DNA of 37,079 bases from Streptosporangium nondiastaticum (GCF_003011965.1 NZ_PXWG01000061.1:1-37079), one strand, 5' to 3'. Positions 15,797-23,676 are shown, counted from the stretch's first letter. Numbers and translations: made by a program. The notes: generated by a model not told the origin, from the sequence alone.

Positions 15797-16252
15797 TCAG
15801 CGCTCGACCAGCAGGCGCGAGCCCGCTCCCCGCAGGCCGTTGCGGTCGTCGGGGTTGGACAGCGCGCAGGTCTCCAGCGAGAGGCAGCCGCAGCCGATGC
15901 AGTCGTCCAGGTGGTCCCGCAGCCGGGTCAGCTGCTTGATGCGCTGCTCCAGCTCGCCGCGCCACGTCTCGGACAGCCGGGCCCAGTCCTCCCGGTTCGG
16001 GGTGCGCTCGTCGGGCAGCTCCGAGAGCGCCTCCCGGATCGTGGCCAGCGGGATGCCCACCCGCTGCGCGGCGCGGATGAAGGCGACGCGGCGCAGGGCG
16101 TCACGGTCGTAGCGGCGCTGGTTGCCGGAGGTGCGGCGGCTGCTGATCAGGCCCTTGGTCTCGTAGAAGTGCAGCGCCGAGACGGCCGCGCCGCTGCGCG
16201 CGGACAGCTGGCCTACGGTCAGTTCCTGGATCGTGTACGTAATCTGCGGCAC
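15797..16252 (-). CDS. soxR: SoxR, redox-sensing MerR-type activator
   Basis: [2Fe-2S] transcription activator of 151 residues. The N-terminal MerR winged helix contains VGQLSARSGAAVSALHFYET, followed by the dimerisation helix. The cluster-binding motif CIGCGCLSLETC supplies Cys118, Cys121, Cys123 and Cys129. In Streptomyces SoxR senses redox-active compounds such as actinorhodin-type quinones and controls a few oxidoreductase and exporter genes, rather than soxS. A GTG start at 16252 is used. The divergent aldehyde dehydrogenase gene is a possible target, but I see no clear SoxR box in the 144-bp gap. Confidence 0.95.
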   Translation of the reverse strand: MPQITYTIQELTVGQLSARSGAAVSALHFYETKGLISSRRTSGNQRRYDRDALRRVAFIRAAQRVGIPLATIREALSELPDERTPNREDWARLSETWRGELEQRIKQLTRLRDHLDDCIGCGCLSLETCALSNPDDRNGLRGAGSRLLVER

Positions 16253-16396
16253 AGCTCAGACCTTACGTGACCGGCGGCTCCCGGCATTGAGACGACGGCC
16301 ACACCGCCGCGGGGAGCGCACTCTGGTACGGGCGGTGCGCCCGGCGCTAGCGTGGGCGCTTTCCGGTCCCGTTCCGCTTCCGCGAGGAGACGACCC

Positions 16397-17815
16397 GTGA
16401 ACCCGCACGACGGCATGTACATCGACGGAGCCTGGCGACCCGCCGTGGGCGCGGGGACGATCGAGGTGGTGAACCCGGCCGACGAGCAGGTCATCGGCAC
16501 CGTCCCGGCCGGCGACGCCCGGGACGTCGACGCGGCCGTCCGGGCGGCCCGCGCGGCCCTGCCCGGCTGGGCGGCCACGCCGCCCGCGGAGCGCGGGAAG
16601 CACATCGCCGCCCTGCGCGACGCGATGGCCGCCCGCCAGGACGAGCTCGCCGCCACGGTCACGGCCGAGCTCGGCTCGCCCAAGGGCTTCGCGCAGCGGG
16701 TCCACACCGGCCTGCCGATCGCCGTGGCCGGTTCGTACGCCGAGCTCGCCGCGAGCCATCCCTTCGAGGAGCGGATCGGCAGTTCGACCGTCCTCCACGA
16801 GCCCGTGGGCGTCGTCGCCGCGATCACGCCCTGGAACTACCCGCTCCACCAGGTCGTGTCCAAGGTCGCCCCGGCGCTGGCCGCGGGCTGCACGGTCGTC
16901 CTCAAGCCCGCCGAGGACACCCCGCTGACCGCGCAGCTCTTCGCCGAGTGCGTGGACGCGGCCGGGATCCCCGCGGGCGTCTTCAACCTCGTCACCGGGC
17001 TCGGGCCGGTGGCCGGCCAGGCGCTCGCCGAGCACCCCGGCGTCGACCTCGTCTCCTTCACCGGCTCCACGGCCGTGGGCAAGCGGATCGGCGCGGTGGC
17101 CGGCGCGGCCGTCAAGCGCGTCGCCCTGGAGCTGGGCGGCAAGTCCGCCAACGTCATCCTGCCCGGCGCCGACCTGGCCGAGGCCGTCGCCGCGAACGTC
17201 GCCGACGTGTGCCGCAACACCGGCCAGTCCTGCAACGCCCTCACCCGCACGCTCGTCCACGCCGACGTGTACGAGGAGGCCGTCGCCCTCGCCGCCGCCG
17301 CGCTCGCGGACTTCGCGCCCGGCGACCCGACGCAGGACGGGGTCCGGGTCGGCCCGCTCGTCAACGCCAAGCAGCACGCGCGCGTGCGCGGCTACATCGA
17401 CAAGGGAATCGAGGAGGGCGCGCGCCTCGTCGCCGGCGGCGCGACGCCCCCCGAGGGCCACGACAAGGGCTACTACGTCACCCCCACCGTCTTCGCCGAC
17501 GTCACGCCCGAGATGACCATCGCCCAGGAGGAGATCTTCGGCCCCGTGCTCTCCTTCATCAAGTACGAGGACGAGGACGAGGCCGCCCGGATCGCCAACG
17601 GCACGGTCTACGGCCTCGCCGCCGCGGTCTGGGCGGCCGACAAGGACGAGGCCGCCGCCTTCGCGCGCCGCCTGGACGCCGGCCAGGTGGAGATCAACGG
17701 CGGCGGGTTCAACATCCTGGCGCCCTTCGGCGGCTACAAGGAGTCGGGCGTCGGGCGCGAGCTGGGCGTCCACGGGCTGGGGGAGTACCTGCAGACCAAG
17801 TCCCTCCAGTTCTGA
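16397..17815 (+). CDS. Aldehyde dehydrogenase, NAD(P)-dependent
   Basis: Oxidises an aldehyde to the acid; ALDH superfamily, 472 residues. Catalytic Cys279 lies in GQSCNA, general base Glu245 in LELGGK, and Asn147 of the oxyanion hole in TPWNYP. The cofactor loop FTGSTAVGKRI is at 221-231. The GTG at 16397 follows GAGGAGA by 6 nt, which excludes the Arg-rich upstream extension. A -10-like TAGCGT lies about 45 nt upstream. It is followed after 45 nt by a zinc alcohol dehydrogenase, so the pair could convert an alcohol to an acid via the aldehyde. The substrate is not evident. Confidence 0.95.
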   Translation: MNPHDGMYIDGAWRPAVGAGTIEVVNPADEQVIGTVPAGDARDVDAAVRAARAALPGWAATPPAERGKHIAALRDAMAARQDELAATVTAELGSPKGFAQRVHTGLPIAVAGSYAELAASHPFEERIGSSTVLHEPVGVVAAITPWNYPLHQVVSKVAPALAAGCTVVLKPAEDTPLTAQLFAECVDAAGIPAGVFNLVTGLGPVAGQALAEHPGVDLVSFTGSTAVGKRIGAVAGAAVKRVALELGGKSANVILPGADLAEAVAANVADVCRNTGQSCNALTRTLVHADVYEEAVALAAAALADFAPGDPTQDGVRVGPLVNAKQHARVRGYIDKGIEEGARLVAGGATPPEGHDKGYYVTPTVFADVTPEMTIAQEEIFGPVLSFIKYEDEDEAARIANGTVYGLAAAVWAADKDEAAAFARRLDAGQVEINGGGFNILAPFGGYKESGVGRELGVHGLGEYLQTKSLQF

Positions 17816-17860
17816 CGCCCGGTCCTCGCTCCCCCTGCCGTCACTGTCGAGAGGAATGGC

Positions 17861-18955
17861 ATGGTCCGCGCCGCCGTACTGCCCGCCGTGGGCGCTCCGC
17901 TGCAGATGGCCGAGATCGACCTGCCCGCGCCCGGCCCCGGGCAGGTGCGGATCCGCCTCGCCGCCGCCGGGGTGTGCCACTCCGACCTCTCCCTGTCCAA
18001 CGGGACGCTGCGCCAGCCCGTGCCCGCCGTCCTCGGGCACGAGGGCGCGGGCCGGGTCACCGCGGCCGGCGAGGGGGTGACGCACGTGGCGCCGGGCGAC
18101 CTGGTCGTCCTCAACTGGGCGCCCTCCTGCGGCGGCTGCCACTTCTGCGGGCTCGGCGAGCCCTGGCTGTGCGCGGGCGCCGCCGCGGCCTCCGCCGTCC
18201 CCTACGCGACCCTGGCCGCCGACGGCAGCGCGCTCTACCCGGGCCTCGGCACGGCCGTGTTCGCCGAGGAGACCGTCGTCCGGGCCGATGCGGCCATTCC
18301 GCTGCCCGGGGGGATACCGCCGGTCGAGGCGGCCCTGCTGGGCTGCGCCGTGCTCACCGGATACGGCGCGGTCCACCACTCCGCGAAGGTGCGCGCGGGC
18401 GAGTCCGTCGCGGTCTACGGCGTCGGCGGCGTCGGGCTCGCCACCCTGCAGTCCGCGCGGATCGCCGGCGCGGGCACCATCGTGGCCGTCGACGTCTCCC
18501 CGGAGAAGGAGGAGCTGGCCCGCGCCGCCGGCGCCACCGAGTTCGTCGTCGCGGGAGCGGACACGGCCAAGGCCGTCCGCAAACTCACCGGCGGCTGGGG
18601 CGCGGACGTCGCCATCGAGTGCGCGGGGCGGGCGGACGCGATCCGCACGGCCTGGTCGTCGACGCGCAAGGGCGGCAGGACCACTGTCGTCGGCATCGGC
18701 GGCCTGGACCAGCAGGTGACGTTCTCCGCGCTGGAGCTCTTCCACTTCGGGCGCACGCTCTCGGGCTGCGTCTACGGCAACAGCGACCCGGCGAAGGACC
18801 TGCCCGTGATCGCCGAGCACGTGCGCGCGGGCCGCTTCGACCTGTCCGCCCTGGTCACGGCGCGGATCGGGCTCGACGGCATCGCGGGTGCCTTCGAGGC
18901 GATGCTCGCGGGGCGGGGCGGGCGGTCGCTCGTGGTGTTCTCCGAGGGGGCGTAG
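17861..18955 (+). CDS. Zinc-dependent alcohol dehydrogenase (MDR family)
   Basis: Medium-chain dehydrogenase of 364 residues, likely oxidising a primary alcohol for the ALDH upstream. Catalytic-zinc residues are Cys39 (GVCHSD) and His60-Glu61 (GHE). The structural zinc uses Cys90, Cys93, Cys96 and Cys104 (CGGCHFC, then C). The Rossmann fingerprint is YGVGGVGLA, followed by VAVDVSPEKEEL with an Asp favouring NAD. The ATG at 17861 follows AGAGGA. The overall pattern resembles the class III/benzyl alcohol dehydrogenase subgroup. It ends one base before the convergent DUF2165 gene, with no room for a separate terminator. Confidence 0.95.
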   Translation: MVRAAVLPAVGAPLQMAEIDLPAPGPGQVRIRLAAAGVCHSDLSLSNGTLRQPVPAVLGHEGAGRVTAAGEGVTHVAPGDLVVLNWAPSCGGCHFCGLGEPWLCAGAAAASAVPYATLAADGSALYPGLGTAVFAEETVVRADAAIPLPGGIPPVEAALLGCAVLTGYGAVHHSAKVRAGESVAVYGVGGVGLATLQSARIAGAGTIVAVDVSPEKEELARAAGATEFVVAGADTAKAVRKLTGGWGADVAIECAGRADAIRTAWSSTRKGGRTTVVGIGGLDQQVTFSALELFHFGRTLSGCVYGNSDPAKDLPVIAEHVRAGRFDLSALVTARIGLDGIAGAFEAMLAGRGGRSLVVFSEGA

Positions 18956-18956
18956 G

Positions 18957-19511
18957 TCAGCCCTCGGGGGAATGCCACTGCGGGGACGGCAGGTGGATCA
19001 GCACGAGCACGAACCCCGCCAGCAGGAAGTTCCGCCCGGCGGCCTGCAGGCCGTTCCACTTCTGGGACTGCCACATCGCGAACCACTCGCCGCCGATCGC
19101 GATGAACCCCGCGCCGAACAGCAGCAGGACCATCACCAGCCCGAGCGTGCTGAGCCGCCGCGCGCGCCGGAAGCCCGTGCCGCGGCTCGTGAGGCCGCGC
19201 ACCCACAGGACCGTCGCGGCCACGAGCACGACCGCGGCCAGCGTCTCCCAGACGATGATCGCGAGGTAGGCGATGTCCTGCAGCGTGCGGTCCGTGACGG
19301 CCCGCCACATCAGGTCGTCGTCCCGGAACGTCGTGTCCATCGCCAGGACGTGCCGGACGAACTCCTGGTTCGTCCCGAAGTCGGTGATGTTGCCGAAGGC
19401 GACGAGCGCGATGTAGAGCGCGACGGTGCCGGTGAGCGCCGCCGCCGCGAACGGCAGCCCCCCGAGCCGCACGGCGTCGCGCGGCCCCCGCACCTTCCAC
19501 TTGGCGGCCAT
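18957..19511 (-). CDS. DUF2165 family membrane protein
   Basis: Integral membrane protein of 184 residues with four hydrophobic segments, around residues 19-40, 80-104, 122-143 and 155-175. The first loop between them contains FGTNQEFVRHVLAMDTTF, characteristic of the DUF2165 family, whose function is unknown. The Trp-rich EWFAMWQSQKWNG precedes the last segment. It is monocistronic and convergent with the alcohol dehydrogenase. Nothing in the sequence indicates a substrate. Confidence 0.88.
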   Translation of the reverse strand: MAAKWKVRGPRDAVRLGGLPFAAAALTGTVALYIALVAFGNITDFGTNQEFVRHVLAMDTTFRDDDLMWRAVTDRTLQDIAYLAIIVWETLAAVVLVAATVLWVRGLTSRGTGFRRARRLSTLGLVMVLLLFGAGFIAIGGEWFAMWQSQKWNGLQAAGRNFLLAGFVLVLIHLPSPQWHSPEG

Positions 19512-19596
19512 GCGACCTCCCCCTCCGGCCTCGCCCGTACAGATATTCCTGCCCGCCGGGCGAGGCCGCTACGCGGCGGAGCGGCCCGCGCGGCTA

Positions 19597-19705
19597 CCGG
19601 TCTGCGTAGTCGCGGTCTGCGTAGTCACCGGTGTGCCTGTCACTGGTGTGCCTGGTCACCGGTGTGCCAGCCTGGTCACTGGTGTGCCTGGTCACCGGTA
19701 CTGCC
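19597..19705. repeat. Tandem repeat of about 15-20 bp units over the acyl-CoA dehydrogenase stop codon
   Basis: CGGTCTGCGTAGTC occurs twice (19598-19611, 19613-19626). Then GTGTGCC-containing units follow: ACTGGTGTGCCTGGTC at 19642-19657 and 19678-19693, a 20-bp variant ACCGGTGTGCCAGCCTGGTC at 19658-19677, and a final ACCGGTACTGCC. The last units cover the TGA of the dehydrogenase gene (19692-19694). The rest of the gap to 19512 shows no gene. Confidence 0.85.
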
Positions 19706-20924
19706 GCAACTCCCGCCGCGCCAGCGACCGCTGGTGCACCTCGTCCGGCCCGTCGGCCAGGCGCAGCGTCCGCGCCGCGGCCCACAGCTCCGCCAGCGGG
19801 AAGTCCTGGCTCACGCCGCCCGCCCCGTGCAGCTGTACGGCCTTGTCGAGGATGTCCACGACCGTCCGCGGAGTGGCGATCTTGATGGCCTGGATCTCGG
19901 TGTGCGCGCCGCGGTTGCCCACGGTGTCCATCAGCCACGCCGTCTTGAGCACCAGCAGCCTCAACTGCTCCACCGCCACCCGCGAGTCGGCGATCCACTG
20001 CTGCACGACGCCCTGCCCGGCCAGCGGCTTGCCGAAGGCCGTGCGGTCCAGGGCGCGCCGGCACATGAGCTCGATCGCCCGCTCGGCCATGCCGATCAGC
20101 CGCATGCAGTGGTGGATGCGGCCGGGGCCGAGGCGCGCCTGCGCGATCGCGAAGCCGCCGCCCTCCTCGCCCACGAGGTTGGCCACCGGTACCCGTACGC
20201 GGTCGAAGACGATCTCGGCGTGGCCGCCGTGGTAGTGGTCCTCGTAGCCGTAGACCCGCATGGCGCGCCGCACCCGCAGGCCGGGCGCGTCCCGCGGGAC
20301 CAGGACCATCGACTGCTGGCGCCGCGGGTCGGCCCCGTCCGGATCGGTCTTCCCCATCACCACGAAGATCTCGCAGGCGGGGTTCATGGCACCGGAGATG
20401 TACCACTTGCGGCCGGTGATGACGTACGCGTCGCCGTCGCGCTCGATGCGGGTCCCGATGTTCGTCGCGTCGGAGGAGGCGACGTCGGGCTCGGTCATCG
20501 CGAACGCCGACCGGATCCGGCCGTCGAGCAGCGGCTCCAGCCAGCGCTTGCGCTGCTCCTCGCTGCCGAACTGGGCGAGCAGCTCCATGTTCCCGGTGTC
20601 GGGGGCGGCGCAGTTGAGGGCGGTGGGGGCCAGTTGCGGGCTGCGGCCGGTGATCTCGGCGAGCGGGGCGTACTGGAGGTTGGTCAGCCCGCCCCCGTAC
20701 GCCGCGTCCGGGAGGCCGTGCTCGTTGGTGAAAAAGAGGTTCCACAACCCCCGCCGCCGGGCCTCCGCCTGGAGCTCGGCGACGACGGGCGGAGCCGTCC
20801 ACGGGTCGTCCAGGCCGGCCCGCTGCTCCTCGGCGACGTCCTCCGCCGGGTACACGTGCTCGTCCATGAACGCGAGCAGCCGCCTGCGCAGTTCCTCGGT
20901 GCGGGCGTCGAATGCGAAGTCCAT
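19692..20924 (-). CDS. Acyl-CoA dehydrogenase, ACAD10/11-like
   Basis: FAD enzyme of 410 residues with the three-domain acyl-CoA dehydrogenase fold. FAD/substrate segments are FAMTEPDVASSDATNI and WYISGAMNP. The C-terminal LHGAGGVSQDFPLAELWAAA is the usual FAD-binding helix region. The canonical catalytic YEGT-type segment is replaced by ADGPDEVH (390-397), which to my knowledge is typical of the ACAD10/ACAD11 group. The gene starts 6 nt after the stop of an APH-type kinase gene, and in ACAD10/11 these two domains are one fused protein that processes 4-hydroxyacyl-CoA by phosphorylation and phosphate elimination. The same role is inferred here. Confidence 0.93.
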   Translation of the reverse strand: MDFAFDARTEELRRRLLAFMDEHVYPAEDVAEEQRAGLDDPWTAPPVVAELQAEARRRGLWNLFFTNEHGLPDAAYGGGLTNLQYAPLAEITGRSPQLAPTALNCAAPDTGNMELLAQFGSEEQRKRWLEPLLDGRIRSAFAMTEPDVASSDATNIGTRIERDGDAYVITGRKWYISGAMNPACEIFVVMGKTDPDGADPRRQQSMVLVPRDAPGLRVRRAMRVYGYEDHYHGGHAEIVFDRVRVPVANLVGEEGGGFAIAQARLGPGRIHHCMRLIGMAERAIELMCRRALDRTAFGKPLAGQGVVQQWIADSRVAVEQLRLLVLKTAWLMDTVGNRGAHTEIQAIKIATPRTVVDILDKAVQLHGAGGVSQDFPLAELWAAARTLRLADGPDEVHQRSLARRELRQYR

Positions 20925-20930
20925 GGCCGG

Positions 20931-21953
20931 TCAGCCCTTCCGGAGGGTGGTGAGTCCGTTGTCGATGAAGCGCGGGACGAGCTGCCCGATGCGGTCGAAG
21001 CCCGCGCCGACGGTCTGCCCGAGGGTGTAGCGGTAGTGGATGCCCTCCAGGATCACGGCGAGCTTGAAGTAGGCGAAGGCCGTGTACCAGGGGAGCGCGG
21101 AGACGTCGCGGCCGGACGCGGCGGCGTAGCGCTCCACGATCTCGGCGGGCTCGGGGTGGCCGGGGGCGTCGCGCGTCGTGCTGATGGGCGAGCCCGGGAC
21201 GGGCTCCTGCTCGCTGTACATCACCAGCAGGCCGAGGTCGGTGAGCGGGTCGCCGAGCGTGGACATCTCCCAGTCCAGGACGGCGGCGACGCTGTCGTCC
21301 GCGCCGATCAGGACGTTGTCGAGCCGGTAGTCGCCGTGCACGACCGCGGCGGCGGGGGAGGCGGGCAGCGCGGCGGCGAGAGCGGAGCGCAGCGCGTCGA
21401 TGCCCGGCAGCTCCCGGTTGCGGGACGCCTCCAGCTGCTTGCCCCAGCGCCGCAACTGCCGCTCCAGGAAGCCTTCCGGGCGCCCGAAGTCCGCGAGACC
21501 GGCCGCCTCCGGGTCGACGGCGTGCAGCTGGACGAGCGTGTCGGCGAGCCCCAGCACGACCCGCCGGGTGCGGTCCGGCCCGATCGCGGCGAGCTGCCCG
21601 GCCGTCCGGTACGGCGTCCCGTCCACGAACTCCATCACGTAGAACGGCGCCCCGAGCACGCTGTCGTCCTCGCACAGCAACAGCGCCCCGGGCACCGGCA
21701 CCGCCGTGCCGTGCAGCGCGCTGATCACCCGGTGCTCGCGCCGCATGTCGTGGGCGGTGGCCAGCACGTGCCCGAGCGGCGGCCGGCGCACCACCCACCG
21801 GCCCGTGCCGTCGCTGACGGCGTACGTGAGGTTGGACCGTCCCCCCTCGATCAGCCGGGCCGTCAGCGGCCCCCGCACGAGCCCCGGAAGCTCCTGCTCC
21901 AGATGGGCCCGCAGCCGTTCCGGATCGAGTCCGGGGGGATTGCCCTTGCTCAT
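20931..21953 (-). CDS. APH-family kinase, ACAD10/11 N-domain or LvaA-like
   Basis: Phosphotransferase of the aminoglycoside phosphotransferase fold, 340 residues. The catalytic loop is VVHGDYRLDNVLI (Asp208, Asn213), and the metal-binding Asp227 lies in VLDWEMSTLGDP. The first-lobe segment IEGGRSNLTYAV is the family nucleotide region. Although annotated elsewhere as aminoglycoside resistance, such genes beside acyl-CoA dehydrogenases act on hydroxyacyl-CoA, as in ACAD11 and in Pseudomonas LvaA. It is the first gene of a two-gene operon and carries a nearly perfect TetR-type palindrome 47 nt upstream of its ATG. Confidence 0.9.
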   Translation of the reverse strand: MSKGNPPGLDPERLRAHLEQELPGLVRGPLTARLIEGGRSNLTYAVSDGTGRWVVRRPPLGHVLATAHDMRREHRVISALHGTAVPVPGALLLCEDDSVLGAPFYVMEFVDGTPYRTAGQLAAIGPDRTRRVVLGLADTLVQLHAVDPEAAGLADFGRPEGFLERQLRRWGKQLEASRNRELPGIDALRSALAAALPASPAAAVVHGDYRLDNVLIGADDSVAAVLDWEMSTLGDPLTDLGLLVMYSEQEPVPGSPISTTRDAPGHPEPAEIVERYAAASGRDVSALPWYTAFAYFKLAVILEGIHYRYTLGQTVGAGFDRIGQLVPRFIDNGLTTLRKG

Positions 21954-21999
21954 CGCACGCTCCTCGTCAGGGGAGTTGGCCGGTACGTCCGCGGGCCAT

Positions 22000-22019
22000 C
22001 ATGCCGACCGGTCGGTATG
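22000..22019. promoter_or_regulatory. TetR-type operator before the APH/acyl-CoA dehydrogenase operon
   Basis: CATGCCGACCGGTCGGTATG is a 20-bp palindrome with a single mismatched pair; its core CCGACCGGTCGG (22004-22015) is perfect. This is the classical TetR operator type seen before actinobacterial lipid genes. It shares ATACCGACYGGT on the minus strand with the site at 9048-9067. Confidence 0.75.
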
Positions 22020-22061
22020 CCGTCCAGGGTGCGTGTGGTCCCGCACGTGCCCGCGCGTGCG

Positions 22062-22114
22062 TGCCTATGCCTGCCTATGCCTCCCGCCTATGCCTGTCTA
22101 TGCCTGTCTACGCG
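22062..22114. repeat. 10-bp tandem repeat over the stop codon of the MBL-fold gene
   Basis: Units TGCCTATGCC (22062-22071, 22072-22081), TCCCGCCTATGCC (22082-22094), TGTCTATGCC (22095-22104) and TGTCTACGCG (22105-22114). The stop codon of the MBL-fold hydrolase (22108-22110) lies in the last unit. GTGCGTGCC-like sequence just before extends the array in degenerate form. Confidence 0.82.
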
Positions 22115-23049
22115 TGGCAGACCATCGGCCGGCCGCCGTTCATCGTCATCATGTCGCCGAGGACGGTCGGCAGGTCGAGCGGCTCCCCCAGGGGCCGGCC
22201 CTCCAGTTCGGCGTAGGCGCGGTGCAGGTTGGCGACCAGGCGCTCGCTCTCGTGCAGGGCCGCGAACTCGCCGAGGTCGGCGGCGCGGGCGGCCTCCAGG
22301 GGAGTGCGGCCGGCGGCGTGCTCGGTGCGGGCCAGGTCCTGGATCCAGCGGAAGTAGCGTTCGAGGACGTCGTAGACGCCGGGGTCGGTGACCGGGCCGT
22401 GACCGGGCACGACCGTCTCGGCGTCCAGCTCGCGCAGGACCTTCAGGGAGTGGAGCGAGCCCGCGAGGGAGCCCATCAGGAGGAAGGGGGTACCGCCGTT
22501 GAAGACCAGGTCGCCGGTGAAGACGACGCGCTGCTCCGGCAGCCAGGCGATGGTGTCGCCCACGGTGTGCGCCGGGCCCGGGTGGATCAGCCGGATCTCG
22601 GTGTCGCCCACGTGCAGGGCGAGGGTGTCGGTGTAGGTGACCTCGGCGGGTGTGATGCGGACGTCACCGTACTCGACCTCGGGCCAGATGCCGTGCAACT
22701 GCAGGCCCGAGTCGACGGTCTGGCGGCGGCACTCCTCGTGACCGACGACGGTCGCCTCGGGGAAGACGCAGTTGCCGTAGGTGTGGTCGCCGTGGTGGTG
22801 CGTGTTGACGATCGTGGTCGGCAGGGGCGCGCCCGCGTCCGCGACGGCGTCGCGCAGCAGCCGCGCCCGGCGGACGGTGGCCGTGGTGTCGATCAGCGCC
22901 GTCCGGCCGCCGCCGGTCACGATCCCCGCGTTGTTCAGGCACCAGCCGCCGTCGGGCTGGACGAAGGCCGTGACCCCCGGGGCGAGGCGGACGGTGTAGG
23001 GCTCGGCCGGCTCCGCTCCGACGGACGCGACCGGGCTCGTGCTGCACAT
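22108..23049 (-). CDS. MBL-fold metallo-hydrolase
   Basis: Metallo-beta-lactamase fold hydrolase of 313 residues, cytoplasmic. The zinc motif is HHHGDH at 84-89 (His84, His86, Asp88, His89). A downstream His lies in LIHPGPAHTVGD near residue 158, followed by FTGDLVFNGG and PGHGPV. The ATG at 23049 follows GGGGAGG by 6 nt. Glyoxalase-II, lactonase or alkyl-sulfatase-like activity is possible; none can be chosen from sequence. It follows the MarR gene on the same strand after 86 bp and may be in its transcript. Its 3' end runs into a tandem repeat. Confidence 0.92.
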   Translation of the reverse strand: MCSTSPVASVGAEPAEPYTVRLAPGVTAFVQPDGGWCLNNAGIVTGGGRTALIDTTATVRRARLLRDAVADAGAPLPTTIVNTHHHGDHTYGNCVFPEATVVGHEECRRQTVDSGLQLHGIWPEVEYGDVRITPAEVTYTDTLALHVGDTEIRLIHPGPAHTVGDTIAWLPEQRVVFTGDLVFNGGTPFLLMGSLAGSLHSLKVLRELDAETVVPGHGPVTDPGVYDVLERYFRWIQDLARTEHAAGRTPLEAARAADLGEFAALHESERLVANLHRAYAELEGRPLGEPLDLPTVLGDMMTMNGGRPMVCHA

Positions 23050-23135
23050 GGAAGACCTCCCCTTGCCTCCGCGCGGGGTGCGCGGAACGGACTGCCCGTC
23101 AGAATACGGGCGCCGGGAAGGCGGCGCGGAGGATG

Positions 23136-23576
23136 TCAGCCGCGGTGCTCCAGGCCGGGGCGCAGCCGCTCCAGGAGCCCGTACAGCGTGGTGCGCTCCT
23201 CCTCGTCGAGGGTGTCGAGCGCGCTGTGGGTGGCCTGCATCTCGGCGCGGACGCGGCGGATGGTCTCGTGGCCCTCGTCGGTGGCGACCACGTTCTTCAC
23301 GCGGCGGTCGGCGGGGTCGGGCTCGCGGCGCACCAGGCCGCGGGCCTCCAGGCGGTCCACGATGCCCGTGACGTTGGAGGCGTCGCACACCAGCAGCGTG
23401 GCGAGCCCGCGCATGGGGACGGGGCCCTTGAGCTGGGAGAGGAGCTTGGCCTGGACGGACGTGAGGCCGTGCCGGGCAGCGGCGGCGGCGAAGTCCTGCC
23501 ACTGGGCGGTGCCGAGCGCCGCCACGAGCTCCAGGAGCTGGGCCTTGGTCGGGGTCCGGGGTGCGGTGGCGGTCAT
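23136..23576 (-). CDS. MarR family regulator of the divergent MFS exporter
   Basis: Winged-helix repressor of 146 residues. The recognition region reads LLVCDASNVTGIVDRLEARG and the wing REPDPADRRVKNVVAT, a clear MarR pattern. N- and C-terminal helices form the dimer. It is divergent from an MFS exporter gene across an AT-rich 132-bp gap holding several dyads with CTTGA/TCAAG halves, so it probably represses itself and the exporter and is released by a small ligand. The quinone oxidoreductase downstream of the exporter would be co-induced. Confidence 0.93.
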   Translation of the reverse strand: MTATAPRTPTKAQLLELVAALGTAQWQDFAAAAARHGLTSVQAKLLSQLKGPVPMRGLATLLVCDASNVTGIVDRLEARGLVRREPDPADRRVKNVVATDEGHETIRRVRAEMQATHSALDTLDEEERTTLYGLLERLRPGLEHRG

Positions 23577-23588
23577 GGTTCGAGTGTA

Positions 23589-23676
23589 CTCAAGAGGTTG
23601 AGGTAATAAAACATTAACTTGACTACCTGAAGTATTGCGGCCTACCGTGGTCCGGGTTGCTTGACGATCTCAAGCA
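23589..23676. promoter_or_regulatory. MarR/MFS divergent promoter region with operator-like dyads
   Basis: Two perfect dyads share CTTGA/TCAAG-type halves: CTCAA-GAGG-TTGAG (23589-23602) and TGCTTGA-CGATC-TCAAGCA (23658-23676). TAAT-AAAAC-ATTA (23604-23616) lies between them. A plus-strand promoter for the MFS gene is TTGACT (23619-23624), 18 nt, TACCGT (23643-23648). The second dyad sits just downstream of that promoter, where bound MarR would block transcription. Confidence 0.65.

Noticed and set aside
19594..21798. 734-residue frame ending in a repeated Asp/Thr/Arg peptide
   Set aside because: It is out of frame with the acyl-CoA dehydrogenase and kinase and simply translates the tandem repeat at its end.
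20931..21953. Aminoglycoside resistance gene
   Set aside because: The fold is APH-like, but the partner acyl-CoA dehydrogenase and operon context point to acyl-CoA metabolism.
19597..22114. CRISPR-like repeats
   Set aside because: Units are contiguous or nearly so, with no unique spacers, and no cas genes are present.
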